DNA from: Solanum dulcamara
Taxonomy: Eukaryota; Streptophyta; Magnoliopsida; Solanales; Solanaceae
Length of the DNA stretch: 64,000 nt
Assembly (NCBI RefSeq): GCF_947179165.1
Contig: NC_077237.1
Span: 59,627,523 to 59,691,522 of the forward strand
Reading direction: 5' to 3'
The position numbers were made by a program, and so were the translations under genes. Shown piece after piece: positions 23,919 to 35,845 of the stretch; the stretch's first letter is position 1; the number at the start of each line of letters is the position of its first letter. The notes beneath the pieces were generated by a model, which did no database searches, was not told the origin of the DNA, and saw only the letters and a program-made list of their open reading frames with translations.

Positions 23919-25422
23919 TGTTATGCCCCGTACTTTTGTACTGTGAAACACTTCTTAAACTTTTTAAAAGATGCCCTGTGACCCATATTATCTACAACCT
24001 TACCAAATAACTCCAAGGAAGGGAGAATGTGAGGCCCCATAAGAGGGAAGATTAGAAATAGGTCTAGAGGGACTTGGAAGGAGTTGGGGGGGCAAATAAT
24101 GAGTTGTGGTACACAATCTACTTGCGTAAGTTATCAACTTGGATGTCCTAAGTACTTAAGTTACTTGAGTACACGTCGAGCTTAAATAGTGAGGAATATA
24201 TAAGCTCTTAAAGTGAGATGAGATTATGAACCCACGGAAGAGGTGAAAGGAGGTGTAGCACCTACTTGGAAGCAAGCAGGTGATGCACCTACTTGAACTA
24301 AGTAGGTAGGTGATGCACCTACTTGGACCAAGTAGGTGGCACACCTACTTGAGGTAGGTCCCACGTTGCCACATGGCAGCCTTGGAGTAGTGGCATGGAT
24401 TGGTTGGTCCAATGGAAGGTGGAAACATGTCACCCTTAGGGGATGACATGTGTCACCTCTTAATAAAGGATATATATGTTTCTTTTGATGACTAATTCAT
24501 CTTAATATCACTTTTACACTTGGAAAAAATAAAAGAGAATTGAGGGAAAGCTTGAGAGAACAAGCAAAGAGGAGCTACGAGTTTGGGGGCCAAGAAAGGT
24601 AAGGCCCAATTTCATTCTGTGAATTAATTATTTAAGGTATCCTACGGTGATATAAAGGTGTTGAATAATGAAAATTTTTGGTTTGGCGCAGCAAGGAAGG
24701 GTGACGAGCAGTCTACTACTTTTCAGCGCGGTTAAGGAACTTTCGAGGCTAGTTTTTGCAAGTTTTGAACAAGGTAAGTTCTTCCCTTTCAAGGTGGAGT
24801 TAGTAAAGTTAACATGGGGTGTACTACAGCTTTTAAATGAATTTGAGAGTAGGAAAAATGTATAAGTATGCTTGGCGTTAGAAACAAACTAAATTGAAGT
24901 CATTCTAGCCGAATTAAAGTTGTTAAGGTTGTTTAGTGTTGTTGTGATTGTGGCGTTCTCTTTGGAGATGGTTTTATGGCCTGTTTCAAGGCTAGAACGT
25001 GGGTCAAAAGAGGAGTGGGTGCTTCTGGTTTCATCCACCTAACCCTCTGTTCTGCGTGGTTAAAGACTTTACGAATTAATGATGGAAAACCTTATTTTGG
25101 TATTGTAGTTTTAAGCGAGTTGTTTGGAGTTTGTGTTGCATAATATTGAAGTCGTTTACTTATATATGAGCTGCTGAATGTTTTTTTTGGTTGGCTATAG
25201 TAATTGAGTATGTAGTTGAAAGTTCGGATAGGGTAAGTTATAGGGAAAATGCTACCCGATTTTCATTAACTTCTTAACCAAGTAATAAACTACTTGAGAA
25301 AGGCCTAAGGAAATGATTCCTATGGATACTTGGTTATAGTTTGAGAAGATGGAAGGTTCAAGGTTATTAATGTTAGTATTACCTTCGTGTTAAATAGGTT
25401 TAGGAGGCGATGAGGCAAGAGT
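23919..25422 (+). repeat. Middle LTR of B, cut after ~1.5 kb
   Basis: It matches the first part of the 5' and 3' LTRs and contains the palindrome array (24259-24356). It stops at GGCAAGAGT (25422), where the full LTR at 30668 continues with GGTTATGATTACTCG. Instead it joins gag-tail sequence GGTGGTGCAGCC. A plain LTR-to-LTR unequal exchange would have left a complete LTR here, so this join is of another kind. Confidence 0.9.
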
Positions 25423-25446
25423 GGTGGTGCAGCCCAGCCTACTAGG

Positions 25447-28400
25447 TCAGTTGCTGGTTCTTTGTATTCGGTGGCTATGCGCCCTAGGGGGCAGGGTATT
25501 CAGGTACCAACAGGCCTTGGTAGAGGCCGTGGTGGAGCTTTTAGTTCTAGCAGCCCTGCAAATCACATTTATACCTTGGCTAGTAGACAGGACTAGGAGG
25601 CATCGCCATATGTGGTTATAGGTATATTATCAATCTGTTCTCAGGATGTATATGCATTAATAGATCCAGGTTCCACTTTATCATACATATCTCCTTTTGT
25701 TGCGAGTCGAGTCGGAATAAAACCTGAGCTAATAGATCTGTTCGAGGTGGCTACCCCGATAGGAGACTCTATTATAGTAAAGCAAGTACATAGAAATTGC
25801 TCAGTGGGTATAGGTAGTCGTCATACTGTGGCTGATCTACTAGAGTTAGATATGGTGGAGTTTGATGTTATTATGGGTATGGATTGGTTAGCTTCTTGTT
25901 ATGCCAACATTAGTTGTAGAAACAAAGTAGTTCGGTTCCAGCTCCCAGACGAGCCAACTATCGAATGGTTAGGGAATACGGCATCGCTGAGGGGTAATTT
26001 TATTTCATACCTCAAGGCAAGGAAAATAGTTCAAAAGGGGTATATTTATCATTTGGTGCGGGTGCATGACCTGGAAGCAGAGGTACCGACTCTTTAGTCA
26101 GTACTAGTGGTCAATAAGTATCTAGATGTATTCCCAAATGAACTTCCAGGTCTTCCTCCCGAATGGGAGATCGAGTTCACTGTAGATGTGTTACCAGATA
26201 CTCAGCCTATATCTATCTCTCCTTACAGAATGGCACCTGCAGAATTGAAGGAATTAAAAGAGCAGTTGAGGTACTTGTTAGAAAAAGGCTTCATTAGGCC
26301 TAGTACATCATCTTGGGGAGCACCGGTACTGTTTGTGAAAAAAATGATGGGTCGCTGCGAATGTGTGTTGACTATAGGTAGCTGAATAAGGCAACAATAA
26401 AGAACAAATACCCTCTCCCCAGGATTGACTATTTGTTTGACTAGTTATAGGGTGCTAAGTGTTTCTCAAAGATAGACCTATGGTCCGGCTACCATCAGGT
26501 ATGGGTAAGAGAAGCAGATATTCTAAAGACTACGTTCAGAACCCGATACAGGCATTACAAGTGTAGGGTAATGTCCTTTGGACTGACCAACACCCCAGCG
26601 GTGTTTATTGACTTGATAAACCGGGTGTTCAAGCCTTTTCTAGACTTGTTTGTGATTGTGTTTATTGATAACATCCTGGTCTATTCACGATCGAAAGCGG
26701 AACACACGGATCATTTGTGGATGGTACTTAGGGTGCTTCAACACCAGAAATTGTACGCAAAATTCTCTAAGTGTGAATTCTGGTTGACCTCGGTATCATT
26801 CTTGGGGCATGTTATCGGGGCAGATAGCATTTGGGTTGATACATAAAAAATTAAGGCTATAAGGGCATGGCCTAGAACGATGACTCCCATGGAAGTACGT
26901 AGTTTTCTGGGGTTAGAAAGATATTATAGAAGGTTCATGGAAAACTTCACTTCAATTTCCGTACCTTTAACTAGGCTAACTTAGAAAGCAGCCAAGTTCC
27001 AGTGGACCGATACATGCGAATGGAGCTTCCAGTTATTGAAGGACAAATTGACTACGACCCCAGTCCTAACTCTTCTTGAGGGACCGTATGGCTACGTTAT
27101 TTATTGTGATGCCTCTGGTATTGGGCTAGGGTGTGTGCTAATGCAGCATGGTAGATTCATAGCCTATGCCTCCCGATGACTCAGGAAACACGAGAAGAAC
27201 TATCCAACCCATGACTTGTAGCTAGCAGCAGTAATTCATGCATTGAAAATATGAAGGCACTACTTATACGGTATACATTTTGATATTTATATAGATCATA
27301 AGAGCCTCCAATATATTTTCAAGCAGAAAGAGCTAAATTTATGGCAAAGGAGGTGGCTAGAATTGCTGAAAGACTATGATGTCGATATTCTATACCACCT
27401 AGGGAACGCAAGCATGGTGGCTGATTCACTTAGCCGTAAATCAATGGGTAGTTTGGAAAATGTACAACCAGAGCGGAAAGAGATAGTCCGCAAAATTTTC
27501 CAATTAGCTAGCCTTGGAGTCTGGTTGGCCGCATTGGAGGATGGTGGAGTTTCGCTTCGACGAGTTGCCAAATCCTCTATAATGAAGGAGGTAAAACGCT
27601 GCTAGTATAAGGACCCCATCCTGGTATATTATAGAGACGTAGCTCTTCACAAAGAAAAGACTCCATTCGAGATCACCCCCGGCGGGGTACTAAGATGTAG
27701 AGGCCGAATCAGTGTACCTGAAATTATGGGGCTATGATAGCAGGTGATGGGAGAGGCACACCACGCCCACTACTCTATTCATCCAGGGTCGACCAAAATG
27801 TATCATGACCTCAAATGTCTGTATTGGTGGGATGGAATGAAAAAGGATATTGCCGAATTCGTGGCCCAGTGCCCAAATTATCAACAGGTTAAGATTAACC
27901 ATCAGAAGCCTGGCGGGCTATTACAGGAGATGGAAATCCAGACTTGGAAGTGGGAAGCAATCAATATGGATTTCATTACAGGCTTACCTCGCACTCTGTA
28001 GAAATATGATTCCATATGGGTTATTGTGGATAGACTAACGAAATTAGCCCACTTCCTCCTAGTTAGGACTACATACTCAGCTGAGGATTATGTGACGTTG
28101 TACATTAAGGAGGGGGTAAAACTTCATGGGGCCCCCACATCGATTATATCAGATAGAGGAGCTCAATTCACCGCTAACTTCTGGAGATCGTTTCAAGAGA
28201 GATTGGGGACGCAGGTAAATCTTAGTACAACATTCCACCCTCAGACGGATGGGCAGGCTAAACGTACCATTCAAATATTAGAAGACATGTTACAAGCTTG
28301 TATTATTGACTTTAGAGGCAGTTGGGATGATCATCTACCGCTTATCGAGTTTGTCTATAATAACAGCTATCACTCTAGCATTTAAATAGTATCATATGAA

Positions 28401-29025
28401 GCTTTATATGGAAGGAAGTGTAGGTCACTGATTGACTGGTTTGATATTAGCGAGACACGACTAATAGGCCTAGATATGGTTCAGCAAGCGGTGGATAAAG
28501 TGAAGCTTATTCGGGAAAGATTATTAATAGCTCAAAGTTGACAAAAGGCATATGCAGATAATCGACGTCGACCTTTAGAGTTTCAGGTAGATGATTCGGT
28601 GTTCTTGAAAGTGTCACCCATGAAGGGAGTGTTGAGGTTCGGCAAGAAGGGGAAGCTTAGCCCAAGATACATTGGTCCTTATCAGATCATCCAAAGAATA
28701 GGCAAGGTTTCCTATGAGTTAGACCTACCATCGGATCTGGAAGCAGTACACCCAGTCTTTTATGTATCAATGCTTCGCAAATATGTCGGTGATCCTTCTA
28801 GAATATTCCCTGTGGATGATATCCAGCTGACTGAGGAACTCTCGTATGAGGAATGACCTATAGCCGTACTGGATCACCAAGTCAAGAGATTGTGCACCAA
28901 AGATGTGGCCTCCGTCAAGGTGATATGGCGAAATAAAAATAGAGAAGAGATGACTTGGGAAGCTGAGGAGGAGATAAAGAATAAATATCCGTACTTGTTC
29001 CCGATGTCTACAGGTAATCTCAACT
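25447..29025 (+). pseudogene. pol of B, copy 2
   Basis: It has the same reading segments as copy 1, shifted by 5245: protease 25612-26097, RT 26107-26385 and 26571-26846, RNase H region 26960-27355, integrase 27744-28385, and integrase end plus chromodomain-like part 28599-29010. It carries the same stops and the same lost catalytic residues (FIDNI and QAKRTIQ). The copy was therefore made after this pol had already decayed. Confidence 0.9.
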
Positions 29026-29149
29026 CCTGAAACTATTACATTGATTGCTTAGAAAAAAAATCATTTATGGTTGCAGTAAATAAAAGTTCTCTGTAATCTG
29101 TCTAAGACCTTGAAGAGGGTTTTACTTAACATTCGAGGATGAATGTGCT

Positions 29150-29163
29150 AAACGGGGGAAGGA
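29150..29163 (+). other. Polypurine tract of B, copy 2
   Basis: AAACGGGGGAAGGA lies directly before the 3' LTR. It is the copy of 23905-23918. Confidence 0.85.
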
Positions 29164-31964
29164 TGTTATGCCCCGTACTTTTGTACTGTGAAACACTTCT
29201 TAAACTTTTTAAAAGATGCCCTGTGACCCATATTATCTACAACCTTACCAAATAACTCCAAGGAAGGGAGAATGTGAGGCCCCATAAGAGGGAAGATTAG
29301 AAATAGGTCTAGAGGGACTTGGAAGGAGTTGGGGGGGCAAATAATGAGTTGTGGTACACAATCTACTTGCGTAAGTTATCAACTTGGATGTCCTAAGTAC
29401 TTAAGTTACTTGAGTACACGTCGAGCTTAAATAGTGAGGAATATATAAGCTCTTAAAGTGAGATGAGATTATGAACCCACGGAAGAGGTGAAAGGAGGTG
29501 TAGCACCTACTTGGAAGCAAGCAGGTGATGCACCTACTTGAACTAAGTAGGTAGGTGATGCACCTACTTGGACCAAGTAGGTGGCACACCTACTTGAGGT
29601 AGGTCCCACGTTGCCGCATGGCAGCCTTGGAGTAGTGGCATGGATTGGTTGGTCCAATGGAAGGTGGAAACATGTCACCCTTAGGGGATGACATGTGTCA
29701 CCTCTTAATAAAGGATATATATGTTTCTTTTGATGACTAATTCATCTTAATATCACTTTTACACTTGGAAAAAATAAAAGAGAATTGAGGGAAAGCTTGA
29801 GAGAACAAGCAAAGAGGAGCTACGAGTTTGGGGGCCAAGAAAGGTAAGGCCCAATTTCATTCTGTGAATTAATTATTTAAGGTATCCTACGGTGATATAA
29901 AGGTGTTGAATAATGAAAATTTTTGGTTTGGCGCAGCAAGGAAGGGTGACGAGCAGTCTACTACTTTTCAGCGCGGTTAAGGAACTTTCGAGGCTAGTTT
30001 TTGCAAGTTTTGAACAAGGTAAGTTCTTCCCTTTCAAGGTGGAGTTAGTAAAGTTAACATGGGGTGTACTACAGCTTTTAAATGAATTTGAGAGTAGGAA
30101 AAATGTATAAGTATGCTTGGCGTTAGAAACAAACTAAATTGAAGTCATTCTAGCCGAATTAAAGTTGTTAAGGTTGTTTAGTGTTGTTGTGATTGTGGCG
30201 TTCTCTTTGGAGATGGTTTTATGGCCTGTTTCAAGGCTAGAACGTGGGTCAAAAGAGGAGTGGGTGCTTCTGGTTTCATCCACCTAACCCTCTGTTCTGC
30301 GTGGTTAAAGACTTTACGAATTAATGATGGAAAACCTTATTTTGGTATTGTAGTTTTAAGCGAGTTGTTTGGAGTTTGTGTTGCATAATATTGAAGTCGT
30401 TTACTTATATATGAGCTGCTGAATGTTTTTTTTGGTTGGCTATAGTAATTGAGTATGTAGTTGAAAGTTCGGATAGGGTAAGTTATAGGGAAAATGCTAC
30501 CCGATTTTCATTAACTTCTTAACCAAGTAATAAACTACTTGAGAAAGGCCTAAGGAAATGATTCCTATGGATACTTGGTTATAGTTTGAGAAGATGGAAG
30601 GTTCAAGGTTATTAATGTTAGTATTACCTTCGTGTTAAATAGGTTTAGGAGGCGATGAGGCAAGAGTGGTTATGATTACTCGATAAAAGATATGTAAAGC
30701 TTATCTCTTCCTTTCTTTTGGCATGTATTCAAGTTAAGTTATGTATGATATGAGCTTGGAGGTCATCCCATTCCTAAGTTCTGTATATAACTCATGACTC
30801 GTACTACTCGTGAATGTTAAAGGCCCTATAAGAGTAAAAGTCTCTAATTACATAAACTATATGGCATCGCCTTGACACATGCTTCTGATGCCTGAGACTT
30901 CACTCGATATGATATTTACTGACCGTTAGAGGGTACTTAAAATGACTACTACCTTGATCTTCAAGTGATGGTTCACTTGATTACTCGGTTGGGCCTTGGA
31001 TGGTAATTTAGTTACATATGATTATGCAATGCCTTGCTCATGCATGCTGTAACACATCTTGCACTAAGTCCCAGGCCAGCTATAATATATGTGTATGCGA
31101 TTATATGATATGTGGATCGGGTCATCATTCATCGGCACTAATATCTGAGATACGGGTCAGGCCATCATTCCTCCGTATTATCATATGATATGTGGATTGG
31201 GCCGTCATTCCTCAGTGTGTATTTGCTATATACATGGATAGGGATGTACGTCCCACAGCGCTAATAATACACAGGTGCTCATGATGACAATGATGATAGT
31301 ATGTATGTCTTTATTTTATAGATACAGGTACGGTGAATGGCTAAACATTATACTTTCCCCTTGTATCCCTATTTTAACTATAACTTCTTTATAATGTTGT
31401 ATGCTTACATACTCAGTACATATGTCGTATTGACCCCCTCTTTTCAGGGGGGCTGTATTTTATGCCCGCAGGTGTAGACATGGGTTTTGGGATTCCGCCA
31501 GCTTAGGATTATGCTCAGCCAATTTGGAAGACGTTCCATTATATCAGAGCCTAGTTTTTGGTACTGTCCCTTGGTGTATATATTTACTTTCATTTATTCA
31601 AAAATACGGCGAGGGCATTGTCCCGCCATATGTTATCATCACTACTCTTAGAGGTCTGTAGATATGGAAGTGGGTTGTGTATATATGTGTGCTTAATCGT
31701 GTTTATATGAGGTATGTTTGGGATGTTCCCTCTATCAAGGAAGACTTTTTGGCTCGCATGTATGAATAAAATGGGACAACCACACATGCTATGATAGCCT
31801 CGTCGGCTTATATGTTATGCTGCCTGAATAATAAGTTGTAGCCTCTCAGGAGATGGGTTGGGCTAATACGTGATCATACGATAGGCTTACTTATAGTTTA
31901 CAGGTGTATTCGCGAGTGTCCATCTTGGGCACCCGGTCATGGCCCACGAGGTCGGGTCGTGATA
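29164..31964 (+). repeat. 3' LTR of B (2801 bp)
   Basis: It starts TGTTATGCCCCG and ends GTCGTGATA. The next five bases, GTTTT, repeat the bases before 16434, which fixes the boundary. The termini are TG...TA rather than TG...CA. The part up to 30667 belongs to duplication copy 2. From 30668 on it aligns to the 5' LTR at about 17940-19283. Confidence 0.9.
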
Positions 31965-31969
31965 GTTTT

Positions 31970-34640
31970 TGATTATAAGTAGTTGAACAAAGTTGCTGTC
32001 AAGAACAAGTATCAACTTTCTCATATTGATGACTTGTTTGATAAGCTTCATAGAGCGGCATTATTATCTAAGATTGATTTACGTCTATCATCAGTTGAGA
32101 ATTAGGGCATTGGATATCCCTAAGACAACTTTTCAAACATGTTATGTGCATTATGAGTTGTTGGTTATGTCCTTTGGATTGACTAACGCCCCAATAGCAT
32201 TCATGGAGTTGATGAATAGGATGTTTCACCCGTATTTGGACTTCTTTGTGATTGGATTCATTGATGATATCTTGGTGTATTCCAAAACTGAGGAGGATCA
32301 TGTTCTCCATTTAAGGTCGGTGCTACAGAAATTAAGGGAAAAGAAGTTGTATGCAAAGTTCTCCAAATATGAGATTTGGCTCGGTTCTATGGCATCTTAG
32401 GAAATATGGGGTGCAAAGAGGGTATTAGAGTGGATTCGACCAAGATTGAGGCAGTTAGAGGCCGGAAGAGGCCTATTTCCCCTACCAAGATTCAGAGTTT
32501 TATGGGGTTAGCATATTACTACAGATGATTCTATAGCATTTCTCTACTATTGCAGGTCTTTTAACTAGACTGACTCAAAAGACCATAGATTTCCATTGGT
32601 CTGATAAGTGTGAGGTGAGCTTTCAAAATCTGAAGACTTCATTAACTTCGGCTCAATTTTTGACTCTACCCGATGAGGTTGTGGATTTTACTATATTTTT
32701 TGATGCTTTTGGAGTTGTTTTATGTGGGGTGTTGATGCCAAAAGGGAAAGTAATTGCCTATACTTCTACACAATTAAAGGATTATGAGAAGAACTACCCT
32801 ACTCATAATTTAGAGTTGGCAGTGGTAGTGTTTGTGTTGAAGATATGGCGTCACTACATGTATGGTTTTCATTGTGAGGTCTTCACCAATTATTAGAGTC
32901 TTTAGTACATTTTCAGTCAGAGAGATCTGAACTTGAGGCATCATAAGTGGCTGAAGTTGCTAAAGGACTATGACATGACTATCTTGTATCATCCAGGAAA
33001 GGCCAATGTTGTAGACAATGCTTTGAGTAGGAAGACTCCTAGTATGTAGAGTCTTGTCACGATCAGTTTTGATAAAAGTCTCTTGGCTAAAGATGTTCAG
33101 AGACTAGCCAACTGTTTTTTCCAATGGCGGGTTTTGTAGGAGAGTGGTGGTTTGATTACTTTCATTGAGGCTTGTCCCTCTTTAGTTGAGCAGATTCAAC
33201 AAAAATAATTTGATGATAAGAAGTCGTGTCTCATTCCAGATAAGATGTTGAGAGGTGAAACCAAGGAGGTTGTACTAAATTCAGATGATGTTTTGAGAAT
33301 CGAAGGCAGGATTTATGTGCCCAAGGTGGGTGACTTCATCAGCCTAATTCTAGAGGATGCTCACAATTCTTGATATTTTATTCATCTGGGGACGGCGAAG
33401 ATGTATCATGATCTGAGTCAATATTACTGGTGATGTGGCATGAAGAGGAATATTGTATAGTTTATGTCTAGATGTTTCACCATTCAACAGGTCAAGTGTG
33501 AGCACCATCATCCCAAAGACGTGTTTTAAAGGATACGTATTCCTACTTAGAAGTGGGAGCGGATCATTATAGACTTTTTGTTGTGGTTCTATCTACCACC
33601 GTAGGTGGTTATGATTCTATTTGAGTGTTTTTTGATAGGTTGACCATGTCCGCCCATTTTATCCTAGTTCGGGTGAAGTATACGATAGATTAGTTAGCCT
33701 AGCACTATATCAACTAGATTGTTCGGCTTCATGGGGGGACTATATCCATTGTCTTTGACTAAAGTTCATTATTCACTTCTCACTTTTGGAGGGAATTAGA
33801 GAATGGGTTGGGTATTCGGTTAGATATGAGTATAATTTTTCACCGTCAGTCTGAGGGCATGATTCAGGTATTGGACGACATGTTTCGAGCCTGTGTGATT
33901 GATTTTAGTGCTAGATGAGATCATTATTTGTCTTTAGCAGATCTTGCCTACAACAACAATTATCATTCCAATATTCAGATAGATCTATTTGAGACGTTGT
34001 ATGGTAGAGAATGTAGATCTCTGATTGGGTGGTTTGATTCAACAAAGATGGACTCTTTAGATACAGACTTACTTAGAAATGCCATGAAGCAAGTTTGTAT
34101 GGTTTAGGGTAGAATGCCTATAGCTCAGAGCCTACAAAAGAGTTATGCAGATCGAGGAGCTTGACCCTTAGAGTTTATGAAGGGTGATCATGCTTGGCTC
34201 AGAGTATCGCCCATATAGGGTGTGATGCGGTTCAGGAAGAAGGGTAGGCTCATCCCTCGATTCATTGGCCCATTTGATATTTTGGGATGAGTTGGAGAGA
34301 TGGCTTATATATTGGCCTTTCCACCTAGATTATCAGTTGTGCATCTTGTATTTCATGTCTCCATGCTCTAAAAGTATGTTTCGAAAAAGTTACATGTGAT
34401 TTCCTTTGATTCTATTGAGTTGGGTGCAGATTTGATATTTCACCAAGAGCCTTAACTATCCTGGATATAAAAGTATGTAAGCTTAGGACGAAGGAGATCA
34501 TTTTAGTGAAGGTTCAGTTAAGGCACCGTCCAGTCGGAGAGGCGATTTGGGAGATAGAGGCTGACATAAGTGCCTTATATCCCCAACTTTTTTAGGCTCT
34601 AGGTACTTTCTTTTACCTTATTTTTGAGGATGAACATGGT
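31970..34640 (+). pseudogene. A2 pol continued: RT, RNase H, integrase, chromodomain remnant
   Basis: After insertion B the RT resumes with DYK-stop-LNK (31968 on). The segment 31993-32400 holds [20 protein letters not shown] and [17 protein letters not shown]. The FIDDI catalytic motif is intact here, unlike in A1 and B. RNase H lies at 32615-32896 ([32 protein letters not shown]). Integrase remnants span about 33290-34010, with several stops and a degraded zinc part. A chromodomain-like end is readable at about 34440-34590 (DIKVCKLRTKEI-like). The piece ends at the purine-leaning GGTGGTGGATAA before the LTR. Confidence 0.85.
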
Positions 34641-34656
34641 TTTCGGTGGTGGATAA

Positions 34657-35845
34657 TGTAATGACCCTGAAGGTCAACTTTGGAATTTTTTATAGAATGA
34701 CCATTTTACTCCTTCTAATAGTTGCTCCAACTCAAATTTGATCTATTTTTTAAATTGTTTTTGGAATTTCTATGAAAAATTAAGATTTATCAAAGTTTTG
34801 AGTTCTTAAAGGCTTAGGTGGTTTAGAAGTGGTTTTTGGAACCAATCAAAGCTACGAGCCTCAAAATGGAATTTCGTAAGTTTCATTTGTTTCAGAATAA
34901 GGAATTTGGTCTAGGAGAGTAGTCCATTTTAGTTTTGGGTCTTATCGTGGAATTAAGGTCTTATGTTGAGAATTTATGGAAATTTAGACTAAGAGTTGAC
35001 TTTGGTCAACATTCGGAGTTTGGATCCTCAAAATAGATTCTAGACAATTCCCTTAGATTTAGGGGATGGTCAGAATGGATTTACGAGAATTACATTAGAT
35101 TCAGGGGATGGTTTTAGTCCTAGGGGAGGTCCTGGTCAAATTTTCAAAAGTCTTAAGCTTGATTTTTTGTAATTTTGAGCCTAAATATTGTTTAGTTGCA
35201 ACTAATTAGATTTTGGTAGCAAAGAGACCTCGAATTCAATTTCTGACGGTTTAATTGAGTCCAAAATATTGAATTTAGTGGGGTAGCATATATGGTTTGT
35301 GTGCATAGGTTTTCGAACAAATCCAGAGGGTACATTTGAGAACTTTTGTGCCTTGTGTGTGTTGCTGGTTTGTTGTCTTCTTGTGCCTGATGCAGTATGC
35401 ATCGCAAATACGATGCGATCTTCGCAATTGCATAAGTGAGTATCATTATGCTTCACGATCACATGGGTCTCAACCGCAAAAATGAAGGGTATGATAGTCA
35501 TGAATCGCGATCGCATGGGTCTCAGCTTGATCGCAGGGATCAATTAATTAATTGACCTCCTATGACTCATATTGATAGTGTGGTAGGTGTCACAATCGCA
35601 ATGAATATTTTTTCCTGAGTAGTGGTTCTTCCCAAAATTCGGGAATTGACCCATTTTCACAATTTGTAGGTTGTAGGGAGCTTAGTATAGGCGATTTGGA
35701 AAGGGATTCTCTAGTTTTGTTGATTGGGTAAGTGATTTCTACTTAAATTAGCTATTACCCATTAATTATATCTTGATTTTGGCATTTAATTCATGATTCT
35801 GAACTCTAAATTGTAAGGGCTTTTCAAGAACTCAAACTCTTCTTA
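34657..35845 (+). repeat. 3' LTR of A2, part 1
   Basis: It begins TGTAATGACCCTGAAGGTCA, parallel to 7998, and includes a CpG-rich block (about 35390-35530). It breaks at TCTTA (35841-35845), which is duplicated at 38636-38640 after solo LTR D. ORFs here, for example on the minus strand at 35202-35543, have no homologue and are not genes. Confidence 0.88.

Larger units (their letters stand above)
20178..25422 (+). repeat. Tandem duplication in B, copy 1 (5245 bp)
   Basis: Copy 1 runs from GGTGGTGCAGCC (gag tail) through pol, the purine tract and the first ~1504 bp of an LTR. Copy 2 (25423-30667) follows head-to-tail. The join shares GGT with both parents: GAGTGGT of the LTR and GAGGT of gag. 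The only difference I found is A at 24371 against G at 29616, which is silent in the overlapping minus-strand frame. All ten ORFs I compared translate identically between copies. Confidence 0.92.
25423..30667 (+). repeat. Tandem duplication in B, copy 2 (5245 bp)
   Basis: This is the second copy of 20178-25422 at a constant offset of 5245. At its end (30667) it runs on without a break into the rest of the 3' LTR. See copy 1 for content and for the single difference noted. Confidence 0.92.
16434..31964 (+). mobile_element. Ty3/gypsy Tekay-like element B with an internal 5.2-kb tandem duplication
   Basis: B starts TGTTATGCCCCG and ends GTCGTGATA, flanked by GTTTT on both sides, so it is an insertion into A2 pol. 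The order is a full 5' LTR (16434-19283), primer site, a short gag, pol, a second LTR cut at 25422, pol again, and a full 3' LTR (29164-31964). The two pol copies read the same in every segment I compared. In both, the RT motif is FIDNI rather than FIDDI and the integrase catalytic Glu is Lys. Many TAG/TGA stops replace Gln or Trp codons. The element is inactive. Confidence 0.92.

Noticed and set aside
23919..25422. Ordinary LTR-to-LTR unequal crossing-over in B
   Set aside because: That would leave a complete middle LTR followed by a primer site and gag. The middle LTR is cut after ~1.5 kb and joins the gag tail.
20178..30667. Reverse-transcriptase template switching at insertion as the origin of the B duplication
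   Set aside because: Copies made then would have diverged like the LTRs (about 6% in the part compared). They differ by one base in what I checked.
35202..35543. 113-residue minus-strand ORF
   Set aside because: It lies inside the A2 3' LTR and is not open in the homologous A1 LTRs.
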